Source of the DNA: Methanothermobacter wolfeii
GTDB taxonomy: Archaea > Methanobacteriota > Methanobacteria > Methanobacteriales > Methanothermobacteraceae
NCBI RefSeq assembly: GCF_025397995.1
Contig: NZ_CP104550.1
Coordinates: 1,633,775 to 1,697,774, forward strand
Length of the DNA: 64,000 nt
Reading direction: 5' to 3'
Below the pieces are notes generated by a model. It was not told where the DNA came from. It saw only the letters and a program-made list of their open reading frames with translations, and did not search any database. The stretch's first letter is position 1. Each line of letters starts with the position of its first letter. The translations under genes were made by a program, and so were the position numbers. Below, piece after piece: positions 1-10,832 of the stretch.

Positions 1-2111
1 GTTGCCCTGTGGAAGTGGAGGTTATCAAGGGCCTCTGTCACCGCCTCCACTGTTGAGTTTATCCTTGAGAGTATCCAGTGATCCTCAACCCTGAATTCAA
101 GGTCATCGGGGTTATGGTCCGTTGGCTGGAACCTGTCGAGGGACATGTAGGTTGTTGAGAAGACGTAAACGTTCCAGAGTATGTTGAACATCTTGTTGAT
201 GTTTTTGAGTTCGTCCCATACAAATTTAAGGTCCTCCCAGGGCTTGTTGGCCCAGAGGAGGTAGAATCTGAGGACGTCTGCCCCGTACTTTTCTATGACA
301 TCCTCTGGTTCAACAACGTTTCCCAGGGATTTGCTCATCTTCCTTCCTTCCTCATCAAGGGTGAAACCGTGCATCAGCACCCGGCGGTAGGGTGTTTCAT
401 CCAGGGCTATGACGCCACAGCCAAGCTGGGAGTAGAACCAGCCTCGGGTCTGGTCATGTCCCTCTGTTATGAAGTCGTAGGGGAACCATTCCCTGAAGAG
501 CTCATCCTCCCGGGGGTAGTGGAGTGAGGCCCAGCCTGCGACCCCCGAATCTATCCATACGTCAAGCACATCGGGTGTCCTCTTCATTCTACCGCCGCAC
601 CGGTCGCACTCAAGTATTATGGCATCCACGTGGGGCCTGTGTATGAAGTCCCCCTCAAGTTCTCCCTCAACCGCCCTTTCGCGGAGTTCATCTATTGATC
701 CCACCACGTGTATGCTGTCACATTCCTCACAGACCCAGATGGGGATGGGTATCCCCCAGTACCTCTGCCTTGAAATTGTCCAGTCCCTTGCGTTCTCTAT
801 CCAGTTCCTGAATCGGCTCTCCCCTGCCCAGGATGGGATCCACTGGACCCTGTCAAGTTCCTCCAGCATCCGGTCCCTTATTTCGGTTATCTTCAGGAAC
901 CACTGCTCTGTTGCAAGGTAGATTATGGGTGTCTTGCACCTCCAGCAGAAACCGTACCTGTGGCTTATTGTCTCAGCCCTCAGGAGAAGTCCCTTTGATT
1001 CAAGGTCCTCTATTATCAGGAGGTCCGCATCTTTAACAAAAAGGCCCTCATATTTACCTGCCTCTGGCCTGAATGTCCCTGCCTCATCCACGGGACAGAA
1101 TACCTCAAGCCCGTACTTCTTACCGACTTCAAAGTCCTCTGGTCCGTGTCCGGGGGCTGTGTGGACGCATCCGGTACCCTCGGTGAGGGTGACGTGTTCG
1201 CCGAGGATCACCCTGTGTTCAATGGAGGCATGGTAGGGGACCTCGTCCTGGAGGGGGTGCCTGTAAACCAGGCCTTCAAGTTCACTTCCCCTGACAGTCT
1301 TGATGATCTCTGCATCCTCTCCAAGGACCTTCTCCACCAGGGCCTCTGCCATTATGTAGGTCTCGTCTCCCAGGCGTGCATATGCATAGTCAAATTCAGG
1401 GTGTACAGAGACCGCCATGTTGGCGGGGAGCGTCCATGGGGTGGTTGTCCATACAAGGATGTAGGTGTCCCCTGTGACCGGGAACTTAACGTATACCGAG
1501 GGGTCCTCCTTTTCATGGTAGTCTATCTCTGCAAGGGCAAGGGCTGTTTCACAGCGGGGGCACCATGTGATGACCCTCAGGTCCCTTACAAGGAGGTCCT
1601 TTTCATGGGCCCTTTTGAGGGTCCACCAGCATGATTCCATGTAGGCCGGGTCAAAGGTCACGTAGGGGTCATCCCAGTCCATCCAGACCCCTAGTCTCTG
1701 GAACTGGGATGTCATGACGGCCTTGTTTTCCACTGCAAATTCACGGCACTTCTTAACGAATTTCTCGATGCCTATTTTGTCCTCAATGTCCTTCTTGCTC
1801 TTCACACCCAGTAATCCTTCAACCTTGTGTTCAATTGGAAGGCCATGGGTGTCCCATCCAGGCTGCCTCCTTACATCGAAGCCCCTCATTGATTTGAAGC
1901 GAAGGAATGTGTCCTTCATTATCTTGTTCCATGCTGTGCCCAGGTGGATCCTGCCACTGCAGTATGGTGGTCCGTCCAGGAATGAGTACCTGGCTTTATC
2001 CTCCCTTAGCTCCTTAACACGTTCGTAGATGTCCCTTTCTTCCCAGAATCTCTGAACCTTCTCTTCGATTATGTGGGGTCTGTAGGATTTCTCGGCTTCC
2101 TGGATTGGCAT
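1..2111 (-). CDS. ileS: Isoleucyl-tRNA synthetase (C-terminus cut by window edge)
   Basis: Charges tRNA-Ile with isoleucine in the cytoplasm (class Ia synthetase). The frame starts [13 protein letters not shown] at 2111 and is open to the window edge, so about 704 codons are visible and the C-terminal part is missing. The HIGH-type ATP signature reads GRIHLG near residue 55. A KMSKS signature (RKMSKSLGN) lies near residue 590. Between them are the editing-domain motif [11 protein letters not shown] and a CEECDS...CDRCGG zinc-type cysteine set near residue 470-500, as in archaeal IleRS. The MAT gene lies 21 bp upstream on the same strand, so the two may be cotranscribed. No frame damage is seen. 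Confidence 0.96.
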   Translation of the reverse strand, partial: MPIQEAEKSYRPHIIEEKVQRFWEERDIYERVKELREDKARYSFLDGPPYCSGRIHLGTAWNKIMKDTFLRFKSMRGFDVRRQPGWDTHGLPIEHKVEGLLGVKSKKDIEDKIGIEKFVKKCREFAVENKAVMTSQFQRLGVWMDWDDPYVTFDPAYMESCWWTLKRAHEKDLLVRDLRVITWCPRCETALALAEIDYHEKEDPSVYVKFPVTGDTYILVWTTTPWTLPANMAVSVHPEFDYAYARLGDETYIMAEALVEKVLGEDAEIIKTVRGSELEGLVYRHPLQDEVPYHASIEHRVILGEHVTLTEGTGCVHTAPGHGPEDFEVGKKYGLEVFCPVDEAGTFRPEAGKYEGLFVKDADLLIIEDLESKGLLLRAETISHRYGFCWRCKTPIIYLATEQWFLKITEIRDRMLEELDRVQWIPSWAGESRFRNWIENARDWTISRQRYWGIPIPIWVCEECDSIHVVGSIDELRERAVEGELEGDFIHRPHVDAIILECDRCGGRMKRTPDVLDVWIDSGVAGWASLHYPREDELFREWFPYDFITEGHDQTRGWFYSQLGCGVIALDETPYRRVLMHGFTLDEEGRKMSKSLGNVVEPEDVIEKYGADVLRFYLLWANKPWEDLKFVWDELKNINKMFNILWNVYVFSTTYMSLDRFQPTDHNPDDLEFRVEDHWILSRINSTVEAVTEALDNLHFHRA

Positions 2112-2132
2112 TATATTCTCCCTCAGGTTAAT

Positions 2133-3338
2133 TTAAAATGTCCTCAGCTGGCCCTTAACAAGCATCTCTGTTATATCTGATATGTCCTCCAGCCATGCGT
2201 CCATTATACTTGAAACCTTAGGTGTGACCTCCTCCATGGTGTATCCCTCTTCGAGGATTATCTGGGAGGTGGCTGCCTTTGGCTGGTCTATTGGTTTACC
2301 TATCTGGCTCAGTATCATTATATGGACCTGTTTAACACCCTCAACAGCCTCGACTATATCTGCAGCCATCTGGTTTGAGAGCAGGTTGTATATTTTACCT
2401 ACATGGTTTATGGGGTTCTTTCCTGATGTGGCCTCCATTGACATTGGCCTGTTGGGTGTTATGAGGCCATTGGCACGGTTACCCCTTCCAACGGATCCAT
2501 CGTCTCCCATCTCTGCAGAGGTACCTGTCACGGTGAGGTAGACTGATGGTTCATCATCCTCGCACCGGTCTGCGGTGTTGACAAAGACCTCCAGGTTCCT
2601 GTCCGTGATTCCTGATGCCAGCCTGAAGACCTCATCCTTCACCATGGCCTTGATCTCAAGGTATTCGTCAAGGTCCTGGACGTACCTGTCAACCATGGCG
2701 CAGGCAACGGTCAGGGTTATGTTATCGTTCTCCCTGAGGCCCATGACCTTTATGTCCTCACCGACTGCAGGGTGTTTCTTCTTGAACTCGGGTGAGTTAA
2801 GGAGGTTCTCTGCCTCCATGACTATCCTTTCGGTTTCTGAGAATGGTGCGAACCCTACGCCGAAGGATGTGTCGTTTGAGAGTGGTGAGTCTCCCTTCCT
2901 TGCAAATACGTCCCTGAGATCCCCTGAGCCATGCCCTATCTTGCACTCAACAACCGTGCATGTCTCAACATCGAGGTTTATTATGTTCTCCTTGAGGTAA
3001 TCCTTTGCAGCTGCAATGGCTATTCGGTCGATGCCTATCTTCTCCCCATCAACCTCTGCAACACCCCTGCCTGTCAGGAGTATTTCGATTGGCTTTATAA
3101 CCTCCCCGCCGCCGAATTCAGGGGCTGATTCACCTGCAGTTATCTGGACCTCATCGGTGTTGTGGTGCATTATTGCCCCGAAACGGTCAAGGTAAGCGTT
3201 GCAGAGGGCCCTGCTCACTGATTCTGCTATACCATCACTTATACTGTCAGGGTGCCCTATACCCTTCCTTTCAACTATCTCAACCTTCTGATCCTCAATG
3301 GGTGTCTGGTTAAGGGGTTCAACGATAATATTTCTCAC
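2133..3338 (-). CDS. mat: Archaeal S-adenosylmethionine synthetase
   Basis: Makes S-adenosylmethionine from methionine and ATP; this is the archaeal MAT family, very divergent from bacterial MetK. The protein is 401 aa, typical for the family, with the archaeal N-terminal block [18 protein letters not shown] and the later [14 protein letters not shown] stretch. The longest frame starts at 3365, but AGGAGGT at 3346-3352 lies 7 nt before a GTG at 3338 that encodes the conserved [11 protein letters not shown] start, so GTG 3338 is chosen. The gene faces the DUF192 gene across a short shared promoter region and is followed by ileS on the same strand. SAM supply matters here because methanopterin, cobalamin and radical-SAM pathways all draw on it. 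Confidence 0.95.
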   Translation of the reverse strand: MRNIIVEPLNQTPIEDQKVEIVERKGIGHPDSISDGIAESVSRALCNAYLDRFGAIMHHNTDEVQITAGESAPEFGGGEVIKPIEILLTGRGVAEVDGEKIGIDRIAIAAAKDYLKENIINLDVETCTVVECKIGHGSGDLRDVFARKGDSPLSNDTSFGVGFAPFSETERIVMEAENLLNSPEFKKKHPAVGEDIKVMGLRENDNITLTVACAMVDRYVQDLDEYLEIKAMVKDEVFRLASGITDRNLEVFVNTADRCEDDEPSVYLTVTGTSAEMGDDGSVGRGNRANGLITPNRPMSMEATSGKNPINHVGKIYNLLSNQMAADIVEAVEGVKQVHIMILSQIGKPIDQPKAATSQIILEEGYTMEEVTPKVSSIMDAWLEDISDITEMLVKGQLRTF

Positions 3339-3389
3339 AGTGATAACCTCCTGATGAATATGCACAGTAATGGTTTATGGTTTTGAGCT

Positions 3390-3407
3390 GATTATATAAA
3401 TAAATAT
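3390..3407. promoter_or_regulatory. Shared TATA element between divergent mat and DUF192 genes
   Basis: The sequence ATTATATAAATAAATATA sits in the 94-bp gap between the two divergent start codons. It reads as an acceptable archaeal box A in both directions, about 35 nt from the DUF192 start and about 55 nt from the mat start. It is assigned from AT composition and spacing only. Confidence 0.5.
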
Positions 3408-3432
3408 AGACATCCAGTTTCCAGGAGTAATT

Positions 3433-3792
3433 ATGATGAGAAGAGAGGTTATTAATAAGACCAGGGGCACGAGCCTGGGAGAGGTTAGATTTGCAGACAC
3501 ATTCCTGTCCCGCTTCAGGGGACTGATGCTTAAGGGGGAACTTGATGCCGGCCTCGTACTTGAAATACCCACCGGGAGGGGCCGTTATGGGTCGGGTATC
3601 CACATGTTCTTCATGAGGATACCGCTTGATGTCGTGTTTGTTGATGAGGATATGAGGGTGGTTGACACCGCAACCCTCAAGCCCTGGCAGATCTACAATC
3701 CAGATAAGCCAGCAAGGTATGTTATTGAACTCAGGAAGGGGAGGATAGCTGAATCCATGACAGAAAAGGGTGATGAGATCGAATTCAGATGA
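3433..3792 (+). CDS. DUF192 family protein
   Basis: A small protein of 119 aa with no signal peptide. It matches the DUF192 family by the run [14 protein letters not shown] near residue 18 and the later core [21 protein letters not shown], followed by the family's PWQIYN...[10 protein letters not shown] end. The biochemical function of DUF192 is not established; many bacterial members are secreted, but this one lacks a signal and looks cytoplasmic. AGGAG at 3423-3427 precedes two adjacent ATG codons at 3433 and 3436; either may be used. It is transcribed away from mat and is followed by a gene-free stretch with hairpins, so it is probably monocistronic. Confidence 0.85.
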   Translation: MMRREVINKTRGTSLGEVRFADTFLSRFRGLMLKGELDAGLVLEIPTGRGRYGSGIHMFFMRIPLDVVFVDEDMRVVDTATLKPWQIYNPDKPARYVIELRKGRIAESMTEKGDEIEFR

Positions 3793-4041
3793 TCCTGATG
3801 TCAAGAAGATCCCATAAACAACACCATCCAACAGAATAAACCCTAATTCCAGGTGCCTGATGTTCTGATGTAGACTCCGTGCAGATGCTGAAGTAAGTTA
3901 ATATCCCTGGAAGACACACTCCATAACCTGCACATTTACTGAAATAGTGGATTGAAAAACCTTAATAAAATTTCCACTATCTGATAAACTGGACAAATCT
4001 AAAGAGAGATAGAGTGATGGATGGCTCAGAGACCATCCAGT
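3793..4041. terminator. Intergenic region with two stem-loops between convergent genes
   Basis: No gene is seen in these 249 bases. Two inverted repeats stand out. ATAGTGGA at 3944-3951 pairs with TCCACTAT at 3973-3980 around an AT-rich 21-nt loop. TGGATGG at 4018-4024 pairs with CCATCCA at 4033-4039 around an 8-nt loop, directly after the stop of the HEAT-repeat gene and followed on its strand by a pyrimidine-rich run. The second is a good terminator candidate for that gene. Confidence 0.5.
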
Positions 4042-4431
4042 CTAACCCCTTCGTTTCATTATCTCCGACACTGCAACCTCTGCCACCTTCCTTACCATTG
4101 GGCTCTCATCGTCGAGGAGGGCCTCCAGGGCCTCTATTGAATCCTCATCACCGAGTATTCCAAGGGCAAGGGCGCATGCGTATCTTACACCGGGTTTTTC
4201 GTCGTTCAGGTGCTCCAGCAGTGGTTTGACCGCTCTTTCATCATCAAAGGTTGCGAGGGCCAGGGCCGCGGCCTCCCTTACATGGTAATCCTCATCATCA
4301 AGGGCCCCTATGAGGGGTTCGACTGCTGCAGGGTCAGCGACCTCGGCCAGGAGCTCAACAGCATCTTCACGCACCACCCAGTCAGGGTTTTTAAGTTCCT
4401 CTATGAGAAAATCAATCCTCTTACCATCCAA
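4042..4431 (-). CDS. HEAT/PBS-lyase-type repeat protein
   Basis: A 129-aa protein made almost wholly of about four helical repeats of the HEAT or PBS-lyase type, seen as recurring blocks such as [40 protein letters not shown] and [20 protein letters not shown]. Proteins of this kind are binding scaffolds; no catalytic residue is evident and the partner is unknown. GGGGGTG at 4438-4444 overlaps a possible GTG start at 4440 and lies 6 nt before a TTG at 4431, so TTG 4431 is preferred. The gene stands alone, with gaps of about 200 bp or more on either side. Confidence 0.8.
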   Translation of the reverse strand: MDGKRIDFLIEELKNPDWVVREDAVELLAEVADPAAVEPLIGALDDEDYHVREAAALALATFDDERAVKPLLEHLNDEKPGVRYACALALGILGDEDSIEALEALLDDESPMVRKVAEVAVSEIMKRRG

Positions 4432-4547
4432 TAATGGCACCCCCTATATTATATTCTCTGTACTTCATTGTCCTTAATAATTTTCAGGTGCTGGGTCAGG
4501 AAATCAGAATAAGCCTGCCTTTTCAGGTCAGATGCATAGGTTTTAAG

Positions 4548-4628
4548 GTTTATATGTCAAAATGATCGAATCTGTGGCTTTGAACTGAACCCAGACATCC
4601 CATTGGGTTTAATGTTTATATGTCAAAA
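4548..4628. repeat. 15-bp direct repeat GTTTATATGTCAAAA, two copies
   Basis: Identical copies lie at 4548-4562 and 4614-4628, 66 bp apart, in the 220-bp gap between the HEAT-repeat gene and the flavoprotein gene. Each contains a TATA-like core. On the minus strand the copies lie about 120 and 185 bp upstream of the HEAT-protein start. They may be a duplicated promoter or protein-binding site. Confidence 0.55.
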
Positions 4629-4651
4629 AATAATTCTTTTCATGGACGGCA

Positions 4652-5362
4652 TCATTGGACTGTCTCCTGGATGGCCCTGAGGACCATTGAGGGTTCTTCA
4701 AGGACATCCACACCCTCCATGGTGGAGAGTTTCCTTGTGTTAAGTATATCAACCTCCCTCATGTGGATGGTTATTATCCTTCCACCTGAGACCGCACCAT
4801 GGGGACAGGCTGTCCTGCATGCCCCGCATCCGGTGCACCTGAGGAGCCTTATTTCAACTCCAGGGATTATGGCATCGGATGGGCATGCTGCGGCTGCCCT
4901 GCATGGTTCACAGCTCCTGCAGAGTTCCAGTTCAAGTTTGGAGGGTAGCACCGTCTCAACATCACCCTCCTCAAGGTCCACCGGCACCACATATACCGGG
5001 ACGCCCCCCTTACCTGCCTGAGCCACTGCATTGGTCACGAGGGTGTCCGCTATCCCGTGAACCACCTTTGCCACGGTGTTGGAGGTTGCCGGGGAGACCA
5101 CAAGAAGGTCGTATCTCCCCATGGACAGCCTCCCGGTTACCGGGAAACTGTAGCCCTCCTGGCTTTCATGGATAAGTTCCCTGTAATAACCCCCTGAAAG
5201 GCTCCTTACTCTCCCAAAGAGGCCGTACATCTTCAGTACTTCCTCGGCTGCCCCTGAAAGCAGTATGGTCACCTCATGGCCCTCTTCAACTATAGCCTCA
5301 AGGACCTCCACACTCTCAAGGAGCAGGTGACCTGCCCCTGTGAATGCCCAGGCAATCCTCAT
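4652..5362 (-). CDS. Flavoprotein fused to a two-cluster ferredoxin domain (DmrX/AfpA-like)
   Basis: A 236-aa protein. The first ~125 residues form a flavoprotein (FMN) fold of the dihydromethanopterin reductase / archaeoflavoprotein group: [14 protein letters not shown] at the start and [12 protein letters not shown] near residue 90. The C-terminal part carries two [4Fe-4S] motifs, [14 protein letters not shown] and [12 protein letters not shown]. Members of this family reduce dihydromethanopterin or accept electrons from ferredoxin; which of the two applies here is inference. Its ATG follows the glyA stop codon with no gap, so translation is probably coupled. That neighbour interconverts serine and glycine using tetrahydromethanopterin, which supports a pterin-related role. 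Confidence 0.8.
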   Translation of the reverse strand: MRIAWAFTGAGHLLLESVEVLEAIVEEGHEVTILLSGAAEEVLKMYGLFGRVRSLSGGYYRELIHESQEGYSFPVTGRLSMGRYDLLVVSPATSNTVAKVVHGIADTLVTNAVAQAGKGGVPVYVVPVDLEEGDVETVLPSKLELELCRSCEPCRAAAACPSDAIIPGVEIRLLRCTGCGACRTACPHGAVSGGRIITIHMREVDILNTRKLSTMEGVDVLEEPSMVLRAIQETVQ

Positions 5363-6634
5363 CTACTGAATCTCCATGTACTTGTAGGCCTCTGACTCCT
5401 CGAAGGCGTAGTGGACCCTGGTGTAGGAGGACATGAACTCTGAAACCTCATCCTTAACATCTTCACCGTCAATAACAACCCTCTTGATGTACTCTGCGAC
5501 CGCTTCCATCTCAGGCTCCTTCATTCCCCTCCTTGTTATCTCCTGGGTACCTATCCTTATACCTGATGGGTCGTCTGACCTGTTAACATCATCCCATGGC
5601 AGGAGGTTCTTGTTGAGTATTATGTTGTTGGCCTCGAGTCTCTTTGATATCTCGGCTGCCCTCCCGATGTTAGAGACGTCCATGACGACCTGGTGGGACT
5701 CTGTGAAGTCAAGGTGCTCGCACAGCACGTTGAATCCAAGTTCATTGAGGGACTCTGCGAGTTTCTTTGCATTTTTGATTATCTGACCCGCATATTCCCT
5801 TCCAAATTCAAGCATCTCTGCTGTTGCTATTCCAAGACCAGCCACATGGTGGAGGTGGTGGTTGCTCACAAGGCCAGGGAACACCGCCTCGTCTATGTCA
5901 CCTGCAAGTTCATCCCTGCAGAGTATTATGCCTCCCTGGGGGCCCGGGAATGTCTTATGGGTGCTTCCAACAAGCATGTCTGCTCCTTCACGGAGGGGGT
6001 CCTGGAAGTAGCCGCCTGCAATGAGGCCAAGGACATGGGCGCCGTCATACATTATCCTTGCGCCGACCTCCTCTGCAACCTCAACAGCCTCCTCCACAGG
6101 GTGGGGGAAGAGGAAGAGGCTGCCGCCGAAGAGGACTATTTTTGGTTTAACCTCAAGTATCTTCTTTTTCATTGCATCTGCGTCTATGTTCATGTTCTCA
6201 AAGTCAAAAGGGTGTGTGTATACTTTGAAGCCCCTGACACCTGCTGCGCTGACGGTGGCATGGGATATGTGGCCGCCGTAGGGGACCTCCATGGCCATTA
6301 TAGGGTCTCCTACATCTGCAGTTGCAAAGAAGCAGGCTAGGTTCGCCACCACACCGGAGGTTGGCTGGACATTTGCATGCTCCGCCCTGAAGAGCTTCTT
6401 TGATAGTTCAATTGTGAGCTCCTCAATCTCATCGATGTACCTGCAGCCCTCATAGAGCCTTTCACCTGGGAGGCCCTCTGCATAACGGTGGGATAGGTCC
6501 GAAAGGAGAGCCTCCTTCACCCGTGAGCTCGTTATGTTTTCACTTGCTATGAGGTTGATGCTTGACTCCATCCAGCTGTTATGTTCCTTCATAAGCTGTC
6601 TGATATTCTCGGTGTAATCCTGATTGCTGACCAT
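5363..6634 (-). CDS. glyA: Serine hydroxymethyltransferase
   Basis: Interconverts serine and glycine with tetrahydromethanopterin as the one-carbon carrier in methanogens; PLP enzyme, cytoplasmic. The PLP-lysine motif [14 protein letters not shown] is present near residue 230, along with [12 protein letters not shown] upstream of it. The chosen start gives 423 aa, the usual archaeal length. It was picked because GGAG at 6644-6647 lies 9 nt before ATG 6634, whereas the longer frame from 6649 has no ribosome site. It is the first gene of a two-gene unit with the downstream flavoprotein-ferredoxin, whose ATG abuts its stop. Confidence 0.96.
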   Translation of the reverse strand: MVSNQDYTENIRQLMKEHNSWMESSINLIASENITSSRVKEALLSDLSHRYAEGLPGERLYEGCRYIDEIEELTIELSKKLFRAEHANVQPTSGVVANLACFFATADVGDPIMAMEVPYGGHISHATVSAAGVRGFKVYTHPFDFENMNIDADAMKKKILEVKPKIVLFGGSLFLFPHPVEEAVEVAEEVGARIMYDGAHVLGLIAGGYFQDPLREGADMLVGSTHKTFPGPQGGIILCRDELAGDIDEAVFPGLVSNHHLHHVAGLGIATAEMLEFGREYAGQIIKNAKKLAESLNELGFNVLCEHLDFTESHQVVMDVSNIGRAAEISKRLEANNIILNKNLLPWDDVNRSDDPSGIRIGTQEITRRGMKEPEMEAVAEYIKRVVIDGEDVKDEVSEFMSSYTRVHYAFEESEAYKYMEIQ

Positions 6635-6670
6635 GAAAATCATCTCCATAGGTAAATAGTTGCAATCACA

Positions 6671-6680
6671 ATATAAAAAT
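6671..6680 (-). promoter_or_regulatory. TATA box for glyA
   Basis: On the minus strand the sequence reads ATTTTTATAT, about 40 nt upstream of the glyA ATG, placing a transcription start near 6650 and giving a leader just long enough for the GGAG site. Confidence 0.5.
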
Positions 6681-6734
6681 TGGTGTCAGGTCCCCAAGCT
6701 CTGAGGATTCAGAAAGAGAAACTCAAAAAATGAA

Positions 6735-6777
6735 CTGTTAAGAAAGAAATAAAAGGATTTGATGGGATGATCCCATC
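6735..6777 (-). terminator. Terminator after hdrA
   Basis: GATGGG at 6761-6766 and CCCATC at 6772-6777 form a stem with a 5-nt loop; the arms extend to a perfect 17-nt inverted repeat. The repeat touches the hdrA stop codon and is followed on the minus strand by a T-rich tract (TTTTATTTCTTTCTT), as expected of an archaeal terminator. Confidence 0.65.
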
Positions 6778-8753
6778 TATTTTGCCTGTTCGTTTAGTGC
6801 AGCTTCGATCTGAGCCATTATCTGCTTTGTTCTGAAGTGCTGCTGGTCCATTGCACCTGATGGGCATGCTGCCACACAGGTACCGCAGCCCTTACAGAGG
6901 GCCACGTTAACATTTGCATGGCCTTCCTCGATGCTTATGGCACCGAATGGGCAGAGTTCAATGCAGACCTCACATGCACCGCAGACATCGGAGTCTGTCA
7001 CGGCGACTATTGGCTCGATCTCCACTTCACCCTTGACCATTGGTATCGCTGCACGTGCAGCTGCACCTGAAGCCTGTGCCACAGCGTCAGGGATGTCCTT
7101 TGGACCCTGAGCTACACCTGCAAGGTATACACCGTCTGTCAGGGTGTCAACAGGCCTTAGTTTTGGGTGGGCTTCCATGAGGAAACCGTCTGCAGATTTG
7201 GATAGACCTATGGTCTGTCTTAGTTTTTCTGAGCCCTCTGGTGGTACAAGTCCCACACCAAGGACGACCATGTCATAGTCGTACTCTGTGACCTTACCGA
7301 GGAGTGTGTCCTCGGATCTCACTGTCAGGGTCAGGTCAGGGTTTTCAATGATCTCGGCAGGTCGTCCCCTGATGAATTTGATTCCGTATTTCTCCTGTGA
7401 ACGTTTGTAGAACTCTTCGAATCCTTTACCGAAGGCCCTTATGTCCATGTAGTAGAGTGTGACTTCGGTGTCAGGCATCTTGTCCTTGATGAGCTGTGCG
7501 TTCTTCATGATGTACATGCAGCAGACACGGGAACAGTATGGTTTTCCTATCTGCTCGTCCCTTGAACCGACACAGTGTATGAAGGCCACCCTCTTAGGTT
7601 TCTCACCGTCTGATGGTTTGATGACCTTACCGTCTGTTGGTCCTGAGGCGTTGATCATCCTTTCAAGCTCAAGACCTGTTATGACGTTGGTGTGCCTTCC
7701 GTAGCCGTATTCAAGTTTCTCTGTTGGGTCGTATGCATCGTATCCTGTTGCAACGATTATTGTACCGACCTCGATTTCTATCTCTTCTGGTTCCTGGTCG
7801 TGTTTTACGGCTCCCCTCTCACAGATCTCATCACAGAGCATGCACTCGATACAGTAGTCCTTGTCTATTGTTGCGCAGAGGGGGACGGCCTGTGGGAATG
7901 GTATGTACACTGCCTTGGTCATACCTATTCCTTCGTCGAAGTAGTTTGGCATTTCAATTGGACAGACCTCGACACAGGAACCGCAACCGGTACATAGGTC
8001 TTCATCTATGTATCTTGGTTTCTTCTCGATTTTGACCTTGAAGTTACCTATGTAACCGTCAACCTCCTTAACCTCGGCGTAGGTTATGAGTTCAATGTTG
8101 TCGTGTTTACCCACGTCCACCATCTTTGGTGCCAGGATACACATTGAACAGTCAAGGGTCGGGAAGGTTTTGTCCAGCTGACCCATTCTTCCTGAGATAC
8201 TTGGCCTCTTCTCGACCATGTAGGTCTTGAATCCCATGTCAGCAAGGTCAAGGGCTGTCTGTATACCGGCGACACCCCCACCTATGACCAGTGCCTTGTC
8301 ATCCACGCTGACCTTGGATGCTTCCAGGGGTTCGAGGAGCCTTACCTTGGCAACAGCCATCCTAACAAGGTCCTTGGCCTTTTCTGTTGCTCCTTCAGGG
8401 TCATCCATGTGTACCCATGAGTCCTGTTCCCTGAGGTTTGCGAATTCAAAGAGGAACTGGTTTAAACCTGCCTCCTCAACGCATCTCCTGAAGGTTGGTT
8501 CGTGAAGCCTTGGGGAACATGCAGCAACAACAACCCTGTTGAGTCCGAGTTCCTTTATGTCCTTCTGTATTTCAAGCTGACCCGGGTCGGAACAGTAGTA
8601 TTTGTAGTCCTTTGAAACCACAACATTTGGTAGTTTTGCAGCGTAGTCCCTGACAGCTTCTATATCAACCACACCGCCGATGTTTACACCACAGTGGCAG
8701 ACATAAACACCGATTTTTGGTTCTTCCATTGTTTCTTTCTTTTCTTCTGCCAT
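6777..8753 (-). CDS. hdrA: Heterodisulfide reductase subunit A
   Basis: The FAD-binding, electron-bifurcating subunit of the HdrABC-MvhADG complex, which couples CoM-S-S-CoB reduction to ferredoxin reduction in cytochrome-free methanogens. It is 658 aa. The N-terminal region has CHCG near residue 20 and a FAD Rossmann motif [17 protein letters not shown] near residue 155. Ferredoxin-type motifs occur twice in the middle ([12 protein letters not shown] and [12 protein letters not shown]) and twice at the C-terminus ([12 protein letters not shown] and [12 protein letters not shown]). Extra HdrA cysteine sets (CSMC, CCMY region) are also present. ATG 8753 is chosen over the longer frame at 8783 because GGTGAT at 8757-8762 precedes it. 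No hdrB or hdrC is nearby. Confidence 0.97.
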   Translation of the reverse strand: MAEEKKETMEEPKIGVYVCHCGVNIGGVVDIEAVRDYAAKLPNVVVSKDYKYYCSDPGQLEIQKDIKELGLNRVVVAACSPRLHEPTFRRCVEEAGLNQFLFEFANLREQDSWVHMDDPEGATEKAKDLVRMAVAKVRLLEPLEASKVSVDDKALVIGGGVAGIQTALDLADMGFKTYMVEKRPSISGRMGQLDKTFPTLDCSMCILAPKMVDVGKHDNIELITYAEVKEVDGYIGNFKVKIEKKPRYIDEDLCTGCGSCVEVCPIEMPNYFDEGIGMTKAVYIPFPQAVPLCATIDKDYCIECMLCDEICERGAVKHDQEPEEIEIEVGTIIVATGYDAYDPTEKLEYGYGRHTNVITGLELERMINASGPTDGKVIKPSDGEKPKRVAFIHCVGSRDEQIGKPYCSRVCCMYIMKNAQLIKDKMPDTEVTLYYMDIRAFGKGFEEFYKRSQEKYGIKFIRGRPAEIIENPDLTLTVRSEDTLLGKVTEYDYDMVVLGVGLVPPEGSEKLRQTIGLSKSADGFLMEAHPKLRPVDTLTDGVYLAGVAQGPKDIPDAVAQASGAAARAAIPMVKGEVEIEPIVAVTDSDVCGACEVCIELCPFGAISIEEGHANVNVALCKGCGTCVAACPSGAMDQQHFRTKQIMAQIEAALNEQAK

Positions 8754-8850
8754 TAGATCACCTTGCATAGGGGTATCTAACAATGATAATTAGGTGATGT
8801 AAGGTATAGCACTATCATAAATAAAGATTTCTATCAAGAATTTTAAGTAA

Positions 8851-8863
8851 GCTTTATATAGTA
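8851..8863 (-). promoter_or_regulatory. TATA box for hdrA
   Basis: On the minus strand the sequence reads TACTATATAAAGC, a strong archaeal box A. A start of transcription about 25 nt downstream would leave a leader of roughly 75 nt before the hdrA ATG at 8753, longer than usual for this genome. Confidence 0.6.
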
Positions 8864-8934
8864 TTACATTTTATTCTATTTATTCGGTTTTCTGATGAAC
8901 ATGTTTTATTTTATTAGCTGATTTCATGGAACAT

Positions 8935-9834
8935 TCAGAGCACCATGGTCCAGAGGGGTATCGAGACAAGGGCCAGGGAGGTGCTCATGAATATGCAGGC
9001 AGATGTGAGGCCCACGTCAAGTTCATTCTCAATTGCAAGGACGGCCGCCAGCATGGCCGATGGCATGGACGCCTCAAGTATGATTACCGACATTTCAATA
9101 CCCCTAAATGCCAGGGCACATGCCAGCAGGGCAGCTATCAGGGGTGATAAAACAAGTCGTATAGAACTTACGGCGGCGGCGTCGGTTATGGAATCCCTGA
9201 AGAACCTGAAGTTGATGGTTAAACCCAGGGATATCATTATAAGGGGAACCGCTGCGCCTGAAAGGTATCCGAGCACCGTACCTCCCAGGCCCAGGTGGAT
9301 TCCCAGAAGGTTAAAGGTTATGCCAAGGAGGAATGCCCATAGGGGAGGGAAGAGGATGGTCCTTCGAAGAACCGTTTTCCTGGGGGCTCCCGAGGAAATG
9401 GCCAGGGAAAGTCCCAGGAGGGTGAAAAGGATCGTGGTGCCTGTATCATAGAAGATGGCCCGCACAAGTCCCTCGGAACCGAATATTCCAATGGTGACCG
9501 GGTAACCAAGGAAGCCTGAATTCATCATGGCTGCGGGTATCACGAGGGACCATGCGGTTCTGGAATCCATGCCCCTGTAGCGGGTCCATGTGAAGGCCAT
9601 GGCCCCTGATATGAACCCGGTTAATATGCAGACTGCTGGTATGAGCAGGAGATGCGAGATTCCTGCAAGATCTGCCCTGTAGAGGGATGTGAATATAAGG
9701 GAGGGTATGGCCACGTTTATGACCACCCTGTTGAGTGGGGTGGCATCCTCCTCCCTGAGAACACCCAGGGACTTCAGGACATAACCTGTTATAACAAGGA
9801 TTATTATGGAAAAAACAGTTTCAATGGATCCCAT
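8935..9834 (-). CDS. AEC-family permease (auxin efflux carrier type)
   Basis: A 299-aa integral membrane protein with about ten hydrophobic segments across its whole length and no soluble domain. The pattern, including VVINVAIPSLIFTSL in the first third and the repeat-like TINFRFF...VSSIRLVLSPLIAALLACAL in the second half, fits the auxin efflux carrier / malonate-malate permease family, whose two five-helix halves are inverted repeats. The substrate cannot be read from the sequence; organic anions are typical of the family. It lies between radA and hdrA on the same strand, with a separate hdrA promoter after it, so a functional tie to either is not supported. Confidence 0.85.
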   Translation of the reverse strand: MGSIETVFSIIILVITGYVLKSLGVLREEDATPLNRVVINVAIPSLIFTSLYRADLAGISHLLLIPAVCILTGFISGAMAFTWTRYRGMDSRTAWSLVIPAAMMNSGFLGYPVTIGIFGSEGLVRAIFYDTGTTILFTLLGLSLAISSGAPRKTVLRRTILFPPLWAFLLGITFNLLGIHLGLGGTVLGYLSGAAVPLIMISLGLTINFRFFRDSITDAAAVSSIRLVLSPLIAALLACALAFRGIEMSVIILEASMPSAMLAAVLAIENELDVGLTSACIFMSTSLALVSIPLWTMVL

Positions 9835-9862
9835 TTTACCACAAAAAAATTAAATTGTGGGT

Positions 9863-10798
9863 TTAATCAACTATACCTGCTGTGGTTATCTTGAATACGC
9901 ATTCACCCTCAGGGAGGTGGGGGCTGTCAACGAGTCTTGCTATCCTCTTACCTGCAAGTCCCTTCTTGAGCCATATACGGTATGTTGCTGCGTGGCCAAG
10001 GACGTGACCGCCTATGGCCTTGGTGGGGCTGCCGAAGAACGCGTCAGGCCTTGCCTGAACCTGGTTGGTTACAAATACTGCGGCGTTGTAGGTGTTTGCA
10101 ATGTTCTGGAGGGTGTGGAGGTGCTGGTTAAGTTTCTGCTGGCGTGTGGCAAGGGCCTCCCTTCCCACATACTCTGCCCTGAAGTGGGCTGTTAGGGAGT
10201 CCACAATAACCAGGCGTATGTTTTTACCCTCCTGTATGAGCTCGTTGACCTTCTCTGCCATGAGGATCTGATGGCTGGAGTTGAAGGCCCTTGCAATGTG
10301 TATCTTGTTAAGAACCTCCTCAAGGTCCAGTTCAAAGGCGTTTGCTATCTGTTCTATTCTCTCGGGCCTGAAGGTGTTCTCTGTGTCTATGAAGACCGCC
10401 TCTGCATCAAGCCCTCCCTTATCCTCAGGTAGCTGGACCGTGACTGCCAGTTCATGTGAAAGCTGGCTTTTACCTGACCCGAATTCGCCGAAAACTTCGG
10501 TGATGGCCTGGGTCTCTATCCCGCCGCCTATGAGTTCATCAAATGCCTTGCTCCCTGTTGTTATCCTTCCAACGTCCTTCCGGCGCTCCATCACATCAAA
10601 GGCGGTTTCGAAGTCTATCTTCTCAGCCCTTCGCGCCGCCTCTATTACCTTCTCAGCTACCCCCTCACCGATCTCTGCCTTTACAGATAATTCCTTGGCG
10701 GTGGCTGTTGCAAGACGCATCATATCGCCGAAACCCGCGTCCCTTAACTTCTGGGCTGTTTTAGCCCCTACATTTGGTAGATCTTCAAGTTCAACCAT
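9863..10798 (-). CDS. radA: DNA repair and recombination protein RadA
   Basis: The archaeal RecA/Rad51 recombinase, which forms filaments on single-stranded DNA and catalyses strand exchange. It is 311 aa. A helix-hairpin-helix N-terminal domain ([20 protein letters not shown]) is followed by the RecA core with Walker [10 protein letters not shown] near residue 105 and Walker [10 protein letters not shown] near residue 200. The C-terminal [10 protein letters not shown] and [14 protein letters not shown] segments are typical. GGGAGA lies 5-10 nt before ATG 10798. The RPA gene lies 34 bp upstream on the same strand, so a single-strand binding protein and the recombinase are probably coexpressed. 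Confidence 0.97.
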   Translation of the reverse strand: MVELEDLPNVGAKTAQKLRDAGFGDMMRLATATAKELSVKAEIGEGVAEKVIEAARRAEKIDFETAFDVMERRKDVGRITTGSKAFDELIGGGIETQAITEVFGEFGSGKSQLSHELAVTVQLPEDKGGLDAEAVFIDTENTFRPERIEQIANAFELDLEEVLNKIHIARAFNSSHQILMAEKVNELIQEGKNIRLVIVDSLTAHFRAEYVGREALATRQQKLNQHLHTLQNIANTYNAAVFVTNQVQARPDAFFGSPTKAIGGHVLGHAATYRIWLKKGLAGKRIARLVDSPHLPEGECVFKITTAGIVD

Positions 10799-10832
10799 TT
10801 CAATCTCCCTTTAACATTCAGTCAGATAATCA

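Noticed and set aside
3319-3831. 170-codon minus-strand frame opposite the DUF192 gene
   Set aside because: Overlaps the mat start and the DUF192 gene; composition and lack of similarity mark it as a shadow.
5693-6340. 215-codon plus-strand frame opposite glyA
   Set aside because: Antisense shadow of a conserved gene; no ribosome site or family match.
8754-8830. Riboswitch in the hdrA leader
   Set aside because: The leader is longer than usual but no conserved riboswitch core or convincing set of stems could be drawn.
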